The notes: generated by a model from the sequence alone, not told the origin. DNA of 64,000 nt from Polaribacter sp. Hel1_33_78 (GCF_900106075.1 NZ_LT629794.1:1282001-1346000), one strand, 5' to 3'; counted from the first letter of the stretch, positions 8,774 to 17,178 are shown. Numbers and translations: made by a program.

Positions 8774-8864
8774 ATGAAAACAAAAAGATCTCCTCACAAA
8801 AGTGGTTAAAATATTTATTACTATGATATTGCTTGGCAGAATTGTCTTGTCTAAGTATGTCTAA
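8774..8864 (+). pseudogene. Frame-shifted start of a small membrane or exported peptide
   Basis: The ATG at 8774 opens MKTKRSPHKSG and then stops. One frame over, the same stretch reads LLTKVVKIFITMILLGRIVL before a stop at 8862-8864. Together this resembles the hydrophobic start of a small protein disrupted by a one-base indel near 8790. Not recognised. Its promoter is the one at 8703-8746. Confidence 0.25.
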
Positions 8865-9034
8865 TACTCAACTTAACATAAGGTTTGTGCATAGTTTTTC
8901 GGAGCTAAAAAAGCAATCAAGCACAATAAATATAACTATAAGCATAGATCTTGCCTAGCGTTATTTATTTAAATCTGATTTGTTGATTTCTACATTTTTT
9001 TTACAGAAAAAATGTGCGGAATGAAAAGAAATGC

Positions 9035-9068
9035 TTGAATGAATATAATATAACTATTAATATTTTTG
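9035..9068 (+). promoter_or_regulatory. brxA promoter
   Basis: TATTTTTG (9061-9068) is a perfect TAnnTTTG -7 box; a TTG lies at 9035-9037, 23 nt upstream, within the spacing range I recall for flavobacterial promoters. Transcription should begin near 9075, so the ATG at 9078 would be almost leaderless and the ATG at 9099 is favoured. Confidence 0.5.
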
Positions 9069-9098
9069 GAATAATACATGAACGAAGCCAGCATAAGT

Positions 9099-9704
9099 AT
9101 GAATAAATATGATTTTTCTTTTACTGTGTCTTTCCTTCGATTAAATGAGATGATACTTGTAGCGAAAGCGTACCTCGAAAACAGACCTATCGATTTTGTA
9201 AATGAATTAGGCATCGTTAAATCTTCAGCCGGTAAAAGGTTATTACTAGAGTTTGAAAAGCGAATTTCAAAGTTAACAATACAGCAATTAAAACTTTTAG
9301 CAAATGGTGATTTAACAACACAAAAGCAAATCGCTTATTTATCAGCATGCAAGACTTATGGTTTTATCCGAGATTTTGCTGTAGCTGTTTTAAGAGAGAA
9401 ATACTTGGTGTTCGATGATCAAATAAGTGAGAGCGATTTCATAAGTTTTTATAGACGAACGAATGATTTACATCCTGAGATGGATGAGTTTACAGAGCAA
9501 ACGATTAAAAAAATACGCCAGGTAACCTTTAAAATATTAGAGCAAGCAGGCTTAATTGATGCAGTTCGCAACAGCCTTATTATTCCACAAATTATGGATG
9601 ATACTATAGCTAAGTCCATCATAAATGATAATCCTGAATGGCTGAAGGTTTTTTTAATAAGTGATATCGATATTAATAACTGGACAAATAAATGGAAAAC
9701 ATAG
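9099..9704 (+). CDS. brxA: BrxA (DUF1819), BREX phage-defence component, orphan
   Basis: About 201 residues, the normal BrxA length. The family pattern is clear along the whole protein: YDFSFTVSFLRLNEM at the start, then a spaced RISKLTIQQLKLLANGD, QIAYLSACKTYGFIRDFAVAVL in the core, and IRQVTFKILEQAGLI near the end. BrxA is a conserved small helical protein of BREX defence systems, normally followed by brxB, brxC, pglX, pglZ and brxL; a DNA-binding role has been reported for it. Here only a brxB stub follows and no other BREX gene is in the window. Start chosen at 9099 because the -7 box sits at 9061-9068 and family members begin just before the YDFSFT motif; the ATG at 9078 is the alternative. 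The frame is undamaged, so the protein may still be made. Confidence 0.85.
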   Translation: MNKYDFSFTVSFLRLNEMILVAKAYLENRPIDFVNELGIVKSSAGKRLLLEFEKRISKLTIQQLKLLANGDLTTQKQIAYLSACKTYGFIRDFAVAVLREKYLVFDDQISESDFISFYRRTNDLHPEMDEFTEQTIKKIRQVTFKILEQAGLIDAVRNSLIIPQIMDDTIAKSIINDNPEWLKVFLISDIDINNWTNKWKT

Positions 9705-9814
9705 CTTCAAAATTTGAGTATAAATATGTAATAAAGGTATCTACTGAAAGCTTTTTAAATAAGCACTTGGAGGGGAGTTTTCTTTTTTTATTGCACTCTA
9801 CAAAACCTGTCTAA
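9692..9814 (+). pseudogene. brxB: brxB (DUF1788) 5' stub
   Basis: A 40-codon frame starts inside the end of brxA (13-bp overlap), where brxB is expected. It reads MENIASKFEYKYVIKVSTES then FLNKHLEGSFLFLLH, comparable with the BrxB N-terminus (KF.yl..vIssE.FLnk..Lgge.pFfi). It then stops at 9812-9814; BrxB is normally near 190-200 residues. No further brxB-like sequence is convincing between 9815 and 10025, where only a 24-codon frame (9888-9962) and A-rich DNA are seen. Identification rests on position plus a short similarity. Confidence 0.5.
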
Positions 9815-10025
9815 AGAATCAACAAGCCTATCGAATGGGTAAGACGAAAATCATATATTTCATTTATTATGTAATCATTTTAAAGTTATGAGAATTGATA
9901 TTCCAGTAAAAGACAAACAAAAAAAATCGCTACCTAGTTATCGATTAGCTCCACCAAAATAGAAAATTTAAAATAACCCAAACTTCAAAAAAAAAAGGCT
10001 TTTATAGCAAATGTTTCTATAAACT

Positions 10026-10610
10026 ATGAAAAACTATTGCGCACGTTTTTTGGTTAGATATGAGTATCACTTAATCCAACAATTGGTTGGTTTGGGCTAC
10101 AAATCTGTTAAAGTAATGGATGGCAATGCTTTCGTTTCTAATTTAAAAATACAACTAGAAACCTTTTATAAAGCTAGCTATATTGATAAATAGTTTGATG
10201 GGATTCTCAACCATTTATCCAAAGGCAATCTTTTTGAAAAAGCAAAAACGTTAAGAGACCGTTTTAGTTTTAACAAAGAAAACTAGGAAATAACTTATGT
10301 GCGTTTTTTCGATTCCGAAAATTAGAACAATAACTTATTTTAAGTGACCAACTAAGTCAAGTTAGAAGGAAGTTTTAAAAACAGATATAATGCTATTTTA
10401 CTGGTCAATGGATTGCCACTGGTTCAAATAGAATTCGAATGCAGAGGTATTGAAATTAAGGAAGCTTTTAATCAAATGATTCGTGATCAATTGGATTTAT
10501 TTTGGAGCAACCAAGGCTTGTTTCAATATGTGCAACTTTTTGTTAATAGCAATGATTGTATCTTTTTTTGTTTAGTTATAGAAGTTCACACCCTGCTAAA
10601 AATCCCATAG
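10026..10610 (+). pseudogene. hsdR: hsdR fragment (type I restriction enzyme R subunit, N-terminus) with five in-frame stops
   Basis: One continuous frame from the ATG at 10026 reads like an HsdR N-terminal nuclease region: EYHLIQQLVGLGYKSVKV, then ILNHLSKGNLFEKAKTLRDR, then LEGSFKNRYNAILLVNGLPL, VQIEFECRGIEIKEAFNQ and GLFQYVQLFVNSND. The frame is interrupted by TAG at 10191, 10284 and 10323 and TAA at 10341 and 10353, with no frameshift. Homology ends near 10560 and the rest of the gene (motor domains, about 700 or more residues) is missing. Expected original role: ATP-dependent DNA cleavage with HsdM and HsdS, neither of which is in the window. Confidence 0.8.
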
Positions 10611-10634
10611 TTATTTTTAGCAGGGTGTGAACTT
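10582..10634. repeat. Perfect 22-bp inverted repeat, 9-nt loop
   Basis: The left arm 10582-10603 (AAGTTCACACCCTGCTAAAA then AT) is exactly complementary to the right arm 10613-10634; the loop is CCCATAGTT. It lies where hsdR homology ends and 30 bp past the stop of the minus-strand alcohol dehydrogenase. It could terminate that gene, but no T-run follows on either strand. The length and perfection also fit a recombination scar or a mobile-element end. Confidence 0.8.
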
Positions 10635-10664
10635 TCAATTACGGAAAGCCTTGGTAAGCAATCT

Positions 10665-11705
10665 TTATTCAGTATCAATAATAATTTTCATAGCTTTTTC
10701 TTTAGCACCATTTAAAAATACTTGATACGCATGTTCCAATTCTGAAAGAGGGAAATGATGTGTAATCATTTTCTTTAAATCTAAATGATTCGTAGCCGCG
10801 GCTTTTAATAGCATGGGCGTTGTATTGGTGTTTACAAGTCCGGTAGTGATGGTAAGATTTTTAATCCATAATTTTTCAATATTAAAATCTACCTTTTTGC
10901 CATGTACACCTATATTTGCGATGTGTGCCCCTGGTTTTACAATTTTCTGACAAATATTCCAAGTTGCGGGAAGTCCAACAGCTTCTATAGCCACATCAAC
11001 CCCTTCAGTGCCCACTATTTCTATAGTGGCTTTTGCCACGTTAGTAGTTCCAGAATTAATGGTATGAGTAGCACCTAATTCTTTGGCTAATTGCAGTCTG
11101 TTGTCATCTAAATCAATCATAATTATTTTAGAAGGCGAGTAGAACTGCGCTGTTAAAAGTGCAGACATTCCAACCGGACCTGCACCAACGATTGCAATTT
11201 CATCGCCGGGTTTTACATTTCCATATAGCACACCTATTTCATGACCAGTAGGCAGTATATCACTTAACAAAACCGCTATTTCATCATCAATGTTTTCAGG
11301 AATGCTATGCAAGCTGTTATCGGCATGAGGAATTCTTACATACTCTGCTTGAACGCCATCTATCATATAGCCTAAAATCCAGCCTCCGTCTTTACAATGG
11401 GCATACATTTGTTTCTTACAATATTCACAAGAACCACAAGAGGTAATGCACGAAATTAGCACCTTGTCTCCCTTTTTAAACTGAGAAACACTTCCTCCAA
11501 TTTCTTCGATAATACCTACACCTTCATGACCTAAAATTCGGCCACTTTCTATTTCGGGGTTTTTGCCTTTGTAGATTCCTAAATCAGTACCACAAATGGT
11601 TGTTTTTAAAACTTTTATAATAACATCTGTTGGTTTGATGATTGTTGGTTTTGGTCTTTCTTCAAGAGCGATATTATGATCGCCGTAATAAACTAATGCT
11701 TTCAT
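10665..11705 (-). CDS. Zinc-dependent medium-chain alcohol dehydrogenase
   Basis: 346 residues, normal for the MDR family. The catalytic-zinc set includes C38 (ICGTD) and H60-E61 (GHEGVG). The structural-zinc loop is present with C90, C93, C96 and C104. A Rossmann nucleotide-binding motif GAGPVGMSA lies near residue 174, followed by an acidic IDLDDNR that suggests NAD over NADP. It should oxidise a secondary or short-chain alcohol, or reduce the matching carbonyl. It is monocistronic on the minus strand. Its promoter carries the palindromic operator at 11875-11888, so regulation by oxygen, nitric oxide or carbon status through a Crp/Fnr-type protein is likely. Confidence 0.92.
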   Translation of the reverse strand: MKALVYYGDHNIALEERPKPTIIKPTDVIIKVLKTTICGTDLGIYKGKNPEIESGRILGHEGVGIIEEIGGSVSQFKKGDKVLISCITSCGSCEYCKKQMYAHCKDGGWILGYMIDGVQAEYVRIPHADNSLHSIPENIDDEIAVLLSDILPTGHEIGVLYGNVKPGDEIAIVGAGPVGMSALLTAQFYSPSKIIMIDLDDNRLQLAKELGATHTINSGTTNVAKATIEIVGTEGVDVAIEAVGLPATWNICQKIVKPGAHIANIGVHGKKVDFNIEKLWIKNLTITTGLVNTNTTPMLLKAAATNHLDLKKMITHHFPLSELEHAYQVFLNGAKEKAMKIIIDTE

Positions 11706-12098
11706 TTTTTTCTTCTTTTTGGTTTATAATTATATTGAACTGGTCTTATCAAGAAAAGTGTGCTATTTTATCGATATTTATTTTTGGATAAAAGGAGGTG
11801 ACACGATTTATAACTTTTTGTATTAGGTATATGATGCTTTAAATTAAAGATAAATGGTATGAACATGATAACAAATGATCTGGGTCATGTATTGGGTTTT
11901 ATGGCAATAAGCCATAATTTTAGTGCACACGCAAAGTGCAATTGTTTAGTGCGCATTATAATTACGTGATTTCATTTTTACAGGGGATGCTGCGCTTATT
12001 TTACATTTATAGCGCTATTTTTTTGAGGATAAACGATACATGTCGCGAGTTGTGCTCATAAAAATAAAGTATCTTTAGCTTTTAAAATATGTACACCC
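11706..12098. other. Divergent intergenic region between ADH and the FGE-like gene
   Basis: It contains the ADH promoter (11845-11888). Further right, the direct repeat TTTAGTGCACA (from 11919) / TTTAGTGCGCA (from 11945) and the small dyad ATGGCAATAAGCCAT (11901-11915) could be regulator sites for the FGE-like gene. No RNA gene or reading frame of substance is seen. Confidence 0.4.
11845..11888 (-). promoter_or_regulatory. ADH promoter with palindromic Crp/Fnr-like operator
   Basis: On the minus strand the palindrome ATGACCCAGATCAT (11888-11875; plus strand ATGATCTGGGTCAT) is followed after exactly 22 nt by TATCTTTA (11852-11845), a near match to TAnnTTTG. The spacing equals that of the two copies at 7601 and 8703. 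The leader to the ADH start codon would be about 135 nt. Confidence 0.55.
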
Positions 12099-13157
12099 AT
12101 GATGCGCGCGTTTCTACAACCTATACTACTTCTTTTTGTGTTTTTTATAGCCTGTAAAAAGGAATCAAAATCCACAAGTACCCAGCAAACCGAAACTCCG
12201 AAAGGCATGGTTTGGGTAGTCGGAAAAACATTTTTACAAGGTGCAAAGGCGTCAGATGCCTTTGCGATGCCAAGAGAAAAGCCTGGGCATAAAGTTACTG
12301 TGGATGGATTTTTTATAGATAGTACCGAAGTAACAAATGCACAATTTAAAATTTTTGTTGCAGCTACAGCATATGTAACCATTGCTGAACGAGCTATAGA
12401 CTGGGAAGAATTAAAAAAACAATTACCGCAAGGCACGCCTAAACCACATGATTCTATTTTACAACCTGGTAGTTTAATCTTTAACAAAAATGTAAATGCG
12501 GTGGTAAACATGAATAATTACCAACAGTGGTGGACCTGGAAAATTGGTGCAAACTGGCAACATCCAGAAGGGCCAGCATCTTCCATTGAAGGCAAGGATG
12601 CTTTTCCGGTTATACACATTGCTTATGAAGATGCGTTGGCATATTGCAAATGGGCAAAAAGGAGGCTGCCAACGGAAGCAGAATGGGAATCTGCAGCACA
12701 AGGAAATAATGCATCAACCATTTTTACATGGGGCAATGATCCAGCAATATTAACTGCAAATGCTAACACTTGGCAAGGCACTTTTCCGGTGAAGAATGAA
12801 AGCACAGACGGTTTTGAGTTGATTGCTGCTGTAAAATCATATCCGCCAAATAGTATTGGTTTACACGATATGTTGGGTAATGTTTGGGAAATTACGAGTG
12901 ATTTATTTAATGTGAACCATTACCAAGAGTTAGATTTATCTGAAGAAATAAGAAATCCAACAGGAGCAAAAACATCTTACAGTCCCAGCAATCCGTATCA
13001 AGTAGAGCATGTTATAAAAGGCGGATCTTTTTTATGTCATGTATCCTACTGTGCAAGTTTTAGGATTTCTGCTAAAATGGGCGTAAGTATCGATTCAGGC
13101 TCTGATCATGTCGGGTTTAGAACTGTTGCCACACCAGCGATGCTCTTGGAAAAGTAA
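12099..13157 (+). CDS. Exported lipoprotein formylglycine-generating enzyme (SUMF1/FGE family)
   Basis: 352 residues. The N-terminus is a lipoprotein signal (FFIAC, Cys19). The FGE-sulfatase fold runs to the end, with the signs FFIDSTEVTNAQF, FPVIHIAYEDALAYCKWA, RRLPTEAEWESAA and GNVWEITSDLF. VIKGGSFLC-HVSYC (C313 and C318) preserves the CxxxxC pair that binds copper and catalyses Cys-to-formylglycine conversion in true FGEs. Most FGE-like paralogues in Bacteroidota (GldJ/GldK type) lack this pair. Its likely job is to activate Cys-type sulfatases such as the one at 1005-2435, after or during export. It stands alone; the neighbours are convergent or divergent. Confidence 0.88.
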   Translation: MMRAFLQPILLLFVFFIACKKESKSTSTQQTETPKGMVWVVGKTFLQGAKASDAFAMPREKPGHKVTVDGFFIDSTEVTNAQFKIFVAATAYVTIAERAIDWEELKKQLPQGTPKPHDSILQPGSLIFNKNVNAVVNMNNYQQWWTWKIGANWQHPEGPASSIEGKDAFPVIHIAYEDALAYCKWAKRRLPTEAEWESAAQGNNASTIFTWGNDPAILTANANTWQGTFPVKNESTDGFELIAAVKSYPPNSIGLHDMLGNVWEITSDLFNVNHYQELDLSEEIRNPTGAKTSYSPSNPYQVEHVIKGGSFLCHVSYCASFRISAKMGVSIDSGSDHVGFRTVATPAMLLEK

Positions 13158-13171
13158 TTCTAATTACTTTT
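13150..13171. terminator. Short hairpin overlapping the FGE stop codon
   Basis: AAAAGTAAT (13150-13158) pairs with ATTACTTTT (13163-13171) around a TCTA loop; the TAA stop of the FGE gene lies in the left arm. It is A/T-only at its ends and weak, but it sits between convergent genes. Confidence 0.45.
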
Positions 13172-13215
13172 AAGAATATAAATTTGGACTTTAATTTTTT
13201 ATGAAGTTATAGCTA

Positions 13216-13704
13216 CTATTGTTTTAAGGTAAATCGCTCTTCGATTGTTCGAGTATCCGCACCGTAAAATGTTACATCGATTTTGATGTTCCATTGCTTA
13301 TCTGAAATTTTCTGTCCACTAATGCTTCCTGTGGGATCTACATTTTTTGACACATCCATAGGGAAATAACAGAAGCAATCTTTTGAAAATACGAGTTTCA
13401 TGGTGGCTAGTTCGGTATTCGAATATGAAAATTCATTTAAATCTTCATCAATTTCAAATCGTATGGTTTCTCCATACTCGTCATCAGCAATTTGTGCGTC
13501 ATCTTCAGCATTAAAGCGATATTCAAAGACTAAATTTTCTCCGGATGCTACCGTTCCAAATTTCATATAACTGTCTTCAGAGGTGTTAATGATTAAATCA
13601 CTTTTGTTCGTATAGGAATATGCGTATTTATCTCCATCAATTTCCTCATCACTGCAGGAGAGCATGCATATAGTAACTATCAATAATGTAAATATATTTT
13701 TCAT
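13216..13704 (-). CDS. Lipoprotein of unknown function
   Basis: 162 residues. The signal peptide ends in a lipobox MLSC with Cys17, followed by acidic SDEE residues, which in Bacteroidota can act as a surface-export signal. The mature part is acidic and beta-rich, with a Cys pair (DCFCYFP). No family recognised. It is convergent with the FGE gene and monocistronic. Confidence 0.75.
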   Translation of the reverse strand: MKNIFTLLIVTICMLSCSDEEIDGDKYAYSYTNKSDLIINTSEDSYMKFGTVASGENLVFEYRFNAEDDAQIADDEYGETIRFEIDEDLNEFSYSNTELATMKLVFSKDCFCYFPMDVSKNVDPTGSISGQKISDKQWNIKIDVTFYGADTRTIEERFTLKQ

Positions 13705-14146
13705 TTTATATTTTTTTTAAGTGTTAGAACGATTTCTAATGGTGATTTTTATAATGTGAATTGATAAATAATTCTATCGGTCTACTTGGGTTAAATATCC
13801 AGAAAGAGCGTTGTTTAAGTATGCCCAAACTTACTAAAAATTTATAAATTTTAAACGAAATGATTGTTTTAGCGCTCGCAAGCCAAGATAAACGATTTTA
13901 AAAAAAAACTATTTACTAACTTTTATTTGCGTGTGCCTATTTTTTATTTCTAAAAATAGGTCATCATACCGTATAGAAATTGCTGTAGAACATTTTTTTG
14001 TCTCAAATATTCTGATTACTAGTTGTATATGATTAAATAGAAAAAATAATAATCTCAAAATTAATTCAAGCCCAATTTTTTAACAACTTTTATTTTATAT
14101 TAGTAGGCTAAAAAACATAATAATCTGAATTTTTATAGGGGAAGAA
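13705..14146. other. Intergenic region between the lipoprotein and the AraC-type gene
   Basis: About 440 bp, AT-rich, holding the promoters of two divergent genes. No perfect TAnnTTTG box could be assigned. I see no repeats, RNA genes or coding debris here. Confidence 0.5.
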
Positions 14147-15262
14147 ATGCTAAAAATATTTTATACGATTACAGCTTTTCAGCTCTTATTTTTTGGACTT
14201 GTTGTGATTACTTCAAAAAGCAAAAAGCAATTTCATTATTGGATGTCTGCATTTTTATTTATTCAGTCTGTTGTTTTTATTTTGACTGTTTCTCGCTGGC
14301 ACTATCAGATTATTCCGGATAGCCATTTTTTTAGATTATTAAAGGTTTTATTTGAATATTCTTTAAGTCCAGTATTTTATTTCTTTGTTGTTAAAGCCAC
14401 CCAACAAGATATTGCATTCAAACCAAAAAAGATTCTTTTGGCTATTCCTTTTTTCATAGGGCTCATTTTTCTGTATTTACCTGAATCTTTATGGGGTGCC
14501 TATTGGTTGGAATTTCATACGTTCCTTACCTTTAATTTTTATTGTCAGGCAATTCTTTTTTATTCATTGGCTTTACACAGTTATAAAAGTTATGAAGTGA
14601 GCATGAAAGATTATTTAACTCAAGACTATTTTCAGAGGTTAAAATTATTGAGATTAGTTCTTATCTCATTTATCATCATATTAATTCTGGGATTTATTAG
14701 TAATGTTATTAGAATACAATTAAATTTTGATGCTGCGGCTACGGCGATTAACTTTGGGATTGAAACGGTAATGTTATTTTTAATTAACGCCTTTTTGTTT
14801 ATTGGCGTTAAACTTCCTTAGGAAATAATAGATATTTCTTTAGAGGACAATAAAGACACCAATGATGCGACTGAAAATAATAAATATAAGAACTCTAAGT
14901 TATCCTTAGCAGATAAAAAAAAGATTATCGAAAAGCTGCAACATAAGGTAATAGAAAACAAATACTATTTAACACCCAACCTAACGATTAAAAAACTAGC
15001 CCAAGAGCTCAATGTTCAGTCAAAACATCTTTCACAGGTTATTAATGAGAATTTTGATCAAAATTTCTGTGATTATATTAATTCTTGTAGAATTAATGCT
15101 GCAATAGACCAACTAAAAGATCCACAACAACAGCAGAAAACAATACTTGAAATTTGCTATACCATCGGTTTTAATTCAAAATCTGCATTTAATGATGTTT
15201 TTAAAAAACAAACGGGACGAACTCCAACAGCCTATCGAAAATCATTTCAGCACAAACAATGA
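14147..15262 (+). pseudogene. AraC-family regulator with membrane N-terminus, split by one in-frame TAG
   Basis: The first 224 codons encode a polytopic membrane sensor region of about six to seven spans (YTITAFQLLFFGLVVIT…). They end at TAG 14819-14821. The same frame continues without a shift to 15260-15262 and encodes a complete C-terminal AraC-type DNA-binding domain: NPNLTIKKL-like helix, LNVQSKHLSQVINENF, ILEICYTIGFNSKSAFNDVF and KKQTGRTPTAYRKSF. The restored protein would be 371 residues, the usual size of this 7TM-AraC group. The context LP-stop-EII suggests a CAG (Gln) to TAG change. It could be a real nonsense mutation, a sequencing error or read-through. The gene next to it encodes a GH16 enzyme, a plausible target. 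Confidence 0.8.
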
Positions 15263-15454
15263 TTTCATGGTAACCAAAATAAAGATCACAAATATTTTTT
15301 TTCAATGAAAAAATAGTCCTGAATCCTATCTTTGGACGATTCGTGCTATCCAAACCTTTAGTTTTGTAAAAAAAAAACGTTCTCGACACAATAGAGATGT
15401 TACCTCTTAAATATCAATACTATTTCTATGAATTTCACTTTAAAATTTCAACTT

Positions 15455-16843
15455 ATGAAAAAAATAATAATCGGTTTATTAATGCTTCTGCTTTTCGCAA
15501 TAACGATATCATGTGATAATGATACTGCTTCAAATGAATCAGAAGAGGTTACAACAGTATATGAAGGTTGGACCTTGGAATGGAGTGATGAGTTTAATGC
15601 TACGGAAATAAATACGAATAATTGGACGTATGAACTTGGTGACGGAACGGATTATGGTTTGCCAGTCGGTTGGGGGAATAATGAAAAACAAATTTACTTA
15701 CAGCGGTCTGAAAATGTAAGTATCGTTAAGGATGGGGAAGTATCAGCTCTGGCTATTACAGCATTGGAGGATGCTACTGGTGGCTATACTTCAGCAAAAC
15801 TTACTACACAAAATCTTTTTAGTGCACGTTTTGGGCGTGTCGAAGTAAGAGCCAAAATGCCGAAAGGTCAAGGTTTACTTCCTGCCATTTGGATGCTAGG
15901 AGATAATAAAGACCAGATTAGCTGGCCAGGATGTGGCGAAATAGATATTGCTGAAGTAGTAGGTAATGAACCTTCAAAATTTTATTCAACGCTTCATTAT
16001 ACCAGTGCTGAAAATAAGCATGCAGAAAAGCAGGGTTCTACTGTTTTGCCAGATGGCGATTTTAGTGATGCATACCATATTTTTACACTAGACTGGACAC
16101 CTGAGTCAGTAACATTTAGTTTAGATGGTCAAAAACGGTATATGTTTTTGATAGAAAACGATATGAAAGAATTTCTTAGAAGTGCTTATTTAATTTTAAA
16201 TGTTGCTGTAGGAGGGAACTGGCCAGGTGAGACTGATGAGACAACCCTATTTCCTCAAACAATGTATACCGATTATATTAGAGTATATTCTAAGGACGGC
16301 TTTCAAGCACCAGAGGCGCCTGTATTAGATATTGAAGAGGAAACTGTTGGGCAAATAATTGAAGTTGGCATTGCGGATAATGCGATTCAAGATACATTTA
16401 CCAGTCTTGGAGGTTTATCGGTGATTGCTTATGGACCTGGGGCACCAGACATATCATCTTCTGCAACCGCAATTAATGGCGATAAAAGTTTAGTATATGA
16501 TTTTTCCGGTGGTGATTGGGGTGGTGCTTATCTTCTCTTGGATACTCCCACTGATATCAGTGCTTTCAATCAAATTAAATTTTCGTTGAATAAACCAGAT
16601 ACTTTCGTAAATGCTGAGATAAAATTGGAAGCAGGTGCAACAAATGCTCTTGTATTTTTAAAAGATTATTCTGGGATTGAACTTACGAATGGTTTTGTAG
16701 AATATACTATTCCATTAGCAGATTTTGTTGGCTTGGAACTAAGTGGATTAACAGTGCCATTTTCTATATGGAATCCTCAGGATGCTAACGATGCTTTTGT
16801 GGAAATAACAGTGCTGATAGATAACATCTACTTTGCGATGTAA
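15455..16843 (+). CDS. GH16 beta-glucanase (laminarinase-like) lipoprotein with C-terminal binding module
   Basis: The chosen start at 15455 gives a lipoprotein signal with lipobox ITISC (Cys20); the in-frame ATG at 15428 would add nine residues. The GH16 jelly roll covers about residues 35-285. The catalytic motif is GEIDIAE: nucleophile, assisting Asp and acid/base are E162, D164 and E167 counted from 15455. WTLEWSDEFN at the start and NVAVGGNWPG at the end of the domain fit the laminarinase group. Residues about 300-462 form a beta-sandwich, probably a carbohydrate-binding module. Expected role: endo-cleavage of beta-1,3(1,6)-glucans at the cell surface. It follows the broken AraC-type regulator; a terminator lies downstream. 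Confidence 0.92.
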   Translation: MKKIIIGLLMLLLFAITISCDNDTASNESEEVTTVYEGWTLEWSDEFNATEINTNNWTYELGDGTDYGLPVGWGNNEKQIYLQRSENVSIVKDGEVSALAITALEDATGGYTSAKLTTQNLFSARFGRVEVRAKMPKGQGLLPAIWMLGDNKDQISWPGCGEIDIAEVVGNEPSKFYSTLHYTSAENKHAEKQGSTVLPDGDFSDAYHIFTLDWTPESVTFSLDGQKRYMFLIENDMKEFLRSAYLILNVAVGGNWPGETDETTLFPQTMYTDYIRVYSKDGFQAPEAPVLDIEEETVGQIIEVGIADNAIQDTFTSLGGLSVIAYGPGAPDISSSATAINGDKSLVYDFSGGDWGGAYLLLDTPTDISAFNQIKFSLNKPDTFVNAEIKLEAGATNALVFLKDYSGIELTNGFVEYTIPLADFVGLELSGLTVPFSIWNPQDANDAFVEITVLIDNIYFAM

Positions 16844-16915
16844 CGAATGCAATGCGCATGATTGTATCAGGTAAATTTGTTAATTTTATAAAGTATGAGC
16901 TTATTAGAATTATAG

Positions 16916-16942
16916 ATAGGGTGTCTAATTAGGACACCCTAT
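16916..16942 (+). terminator. Rho-independent terminator of the GH16 gene
   Basis: ATAGGGTGTC (16916-16925) pairs perfectly with GACACCCTAT (16933-16942) around a 7-nt loop, followed by TTTAATT. Confidence 0.8.
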
Positions 16943-17178
16943 TTTAATTAGTAAACGCAAATTTTCACTATTTTTTATCTTCCAATATAGAGTTCTGAAT
17001 TTTGATTTTTTTATAATGATTTTATAGAATTTTTTTGTTGTAGAAAACAAAATCTATCCATTGAATCAGTTGTTTGAACTTATTGAATCATAAAAAATGA
17101 ATACTTTAAAAATTAGTAAGAATAGAAATATAATATTTTAAGAGCTACAACTCTGTTTAATTTTTAAAGATTATAATC

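Noticed and set aside
10413..10610. A stand-alone 65-residue protein in the defence debris
   Set aside because: It is only the last open stretch of the hsdR fragment; the same frame continues upstream through five stops.
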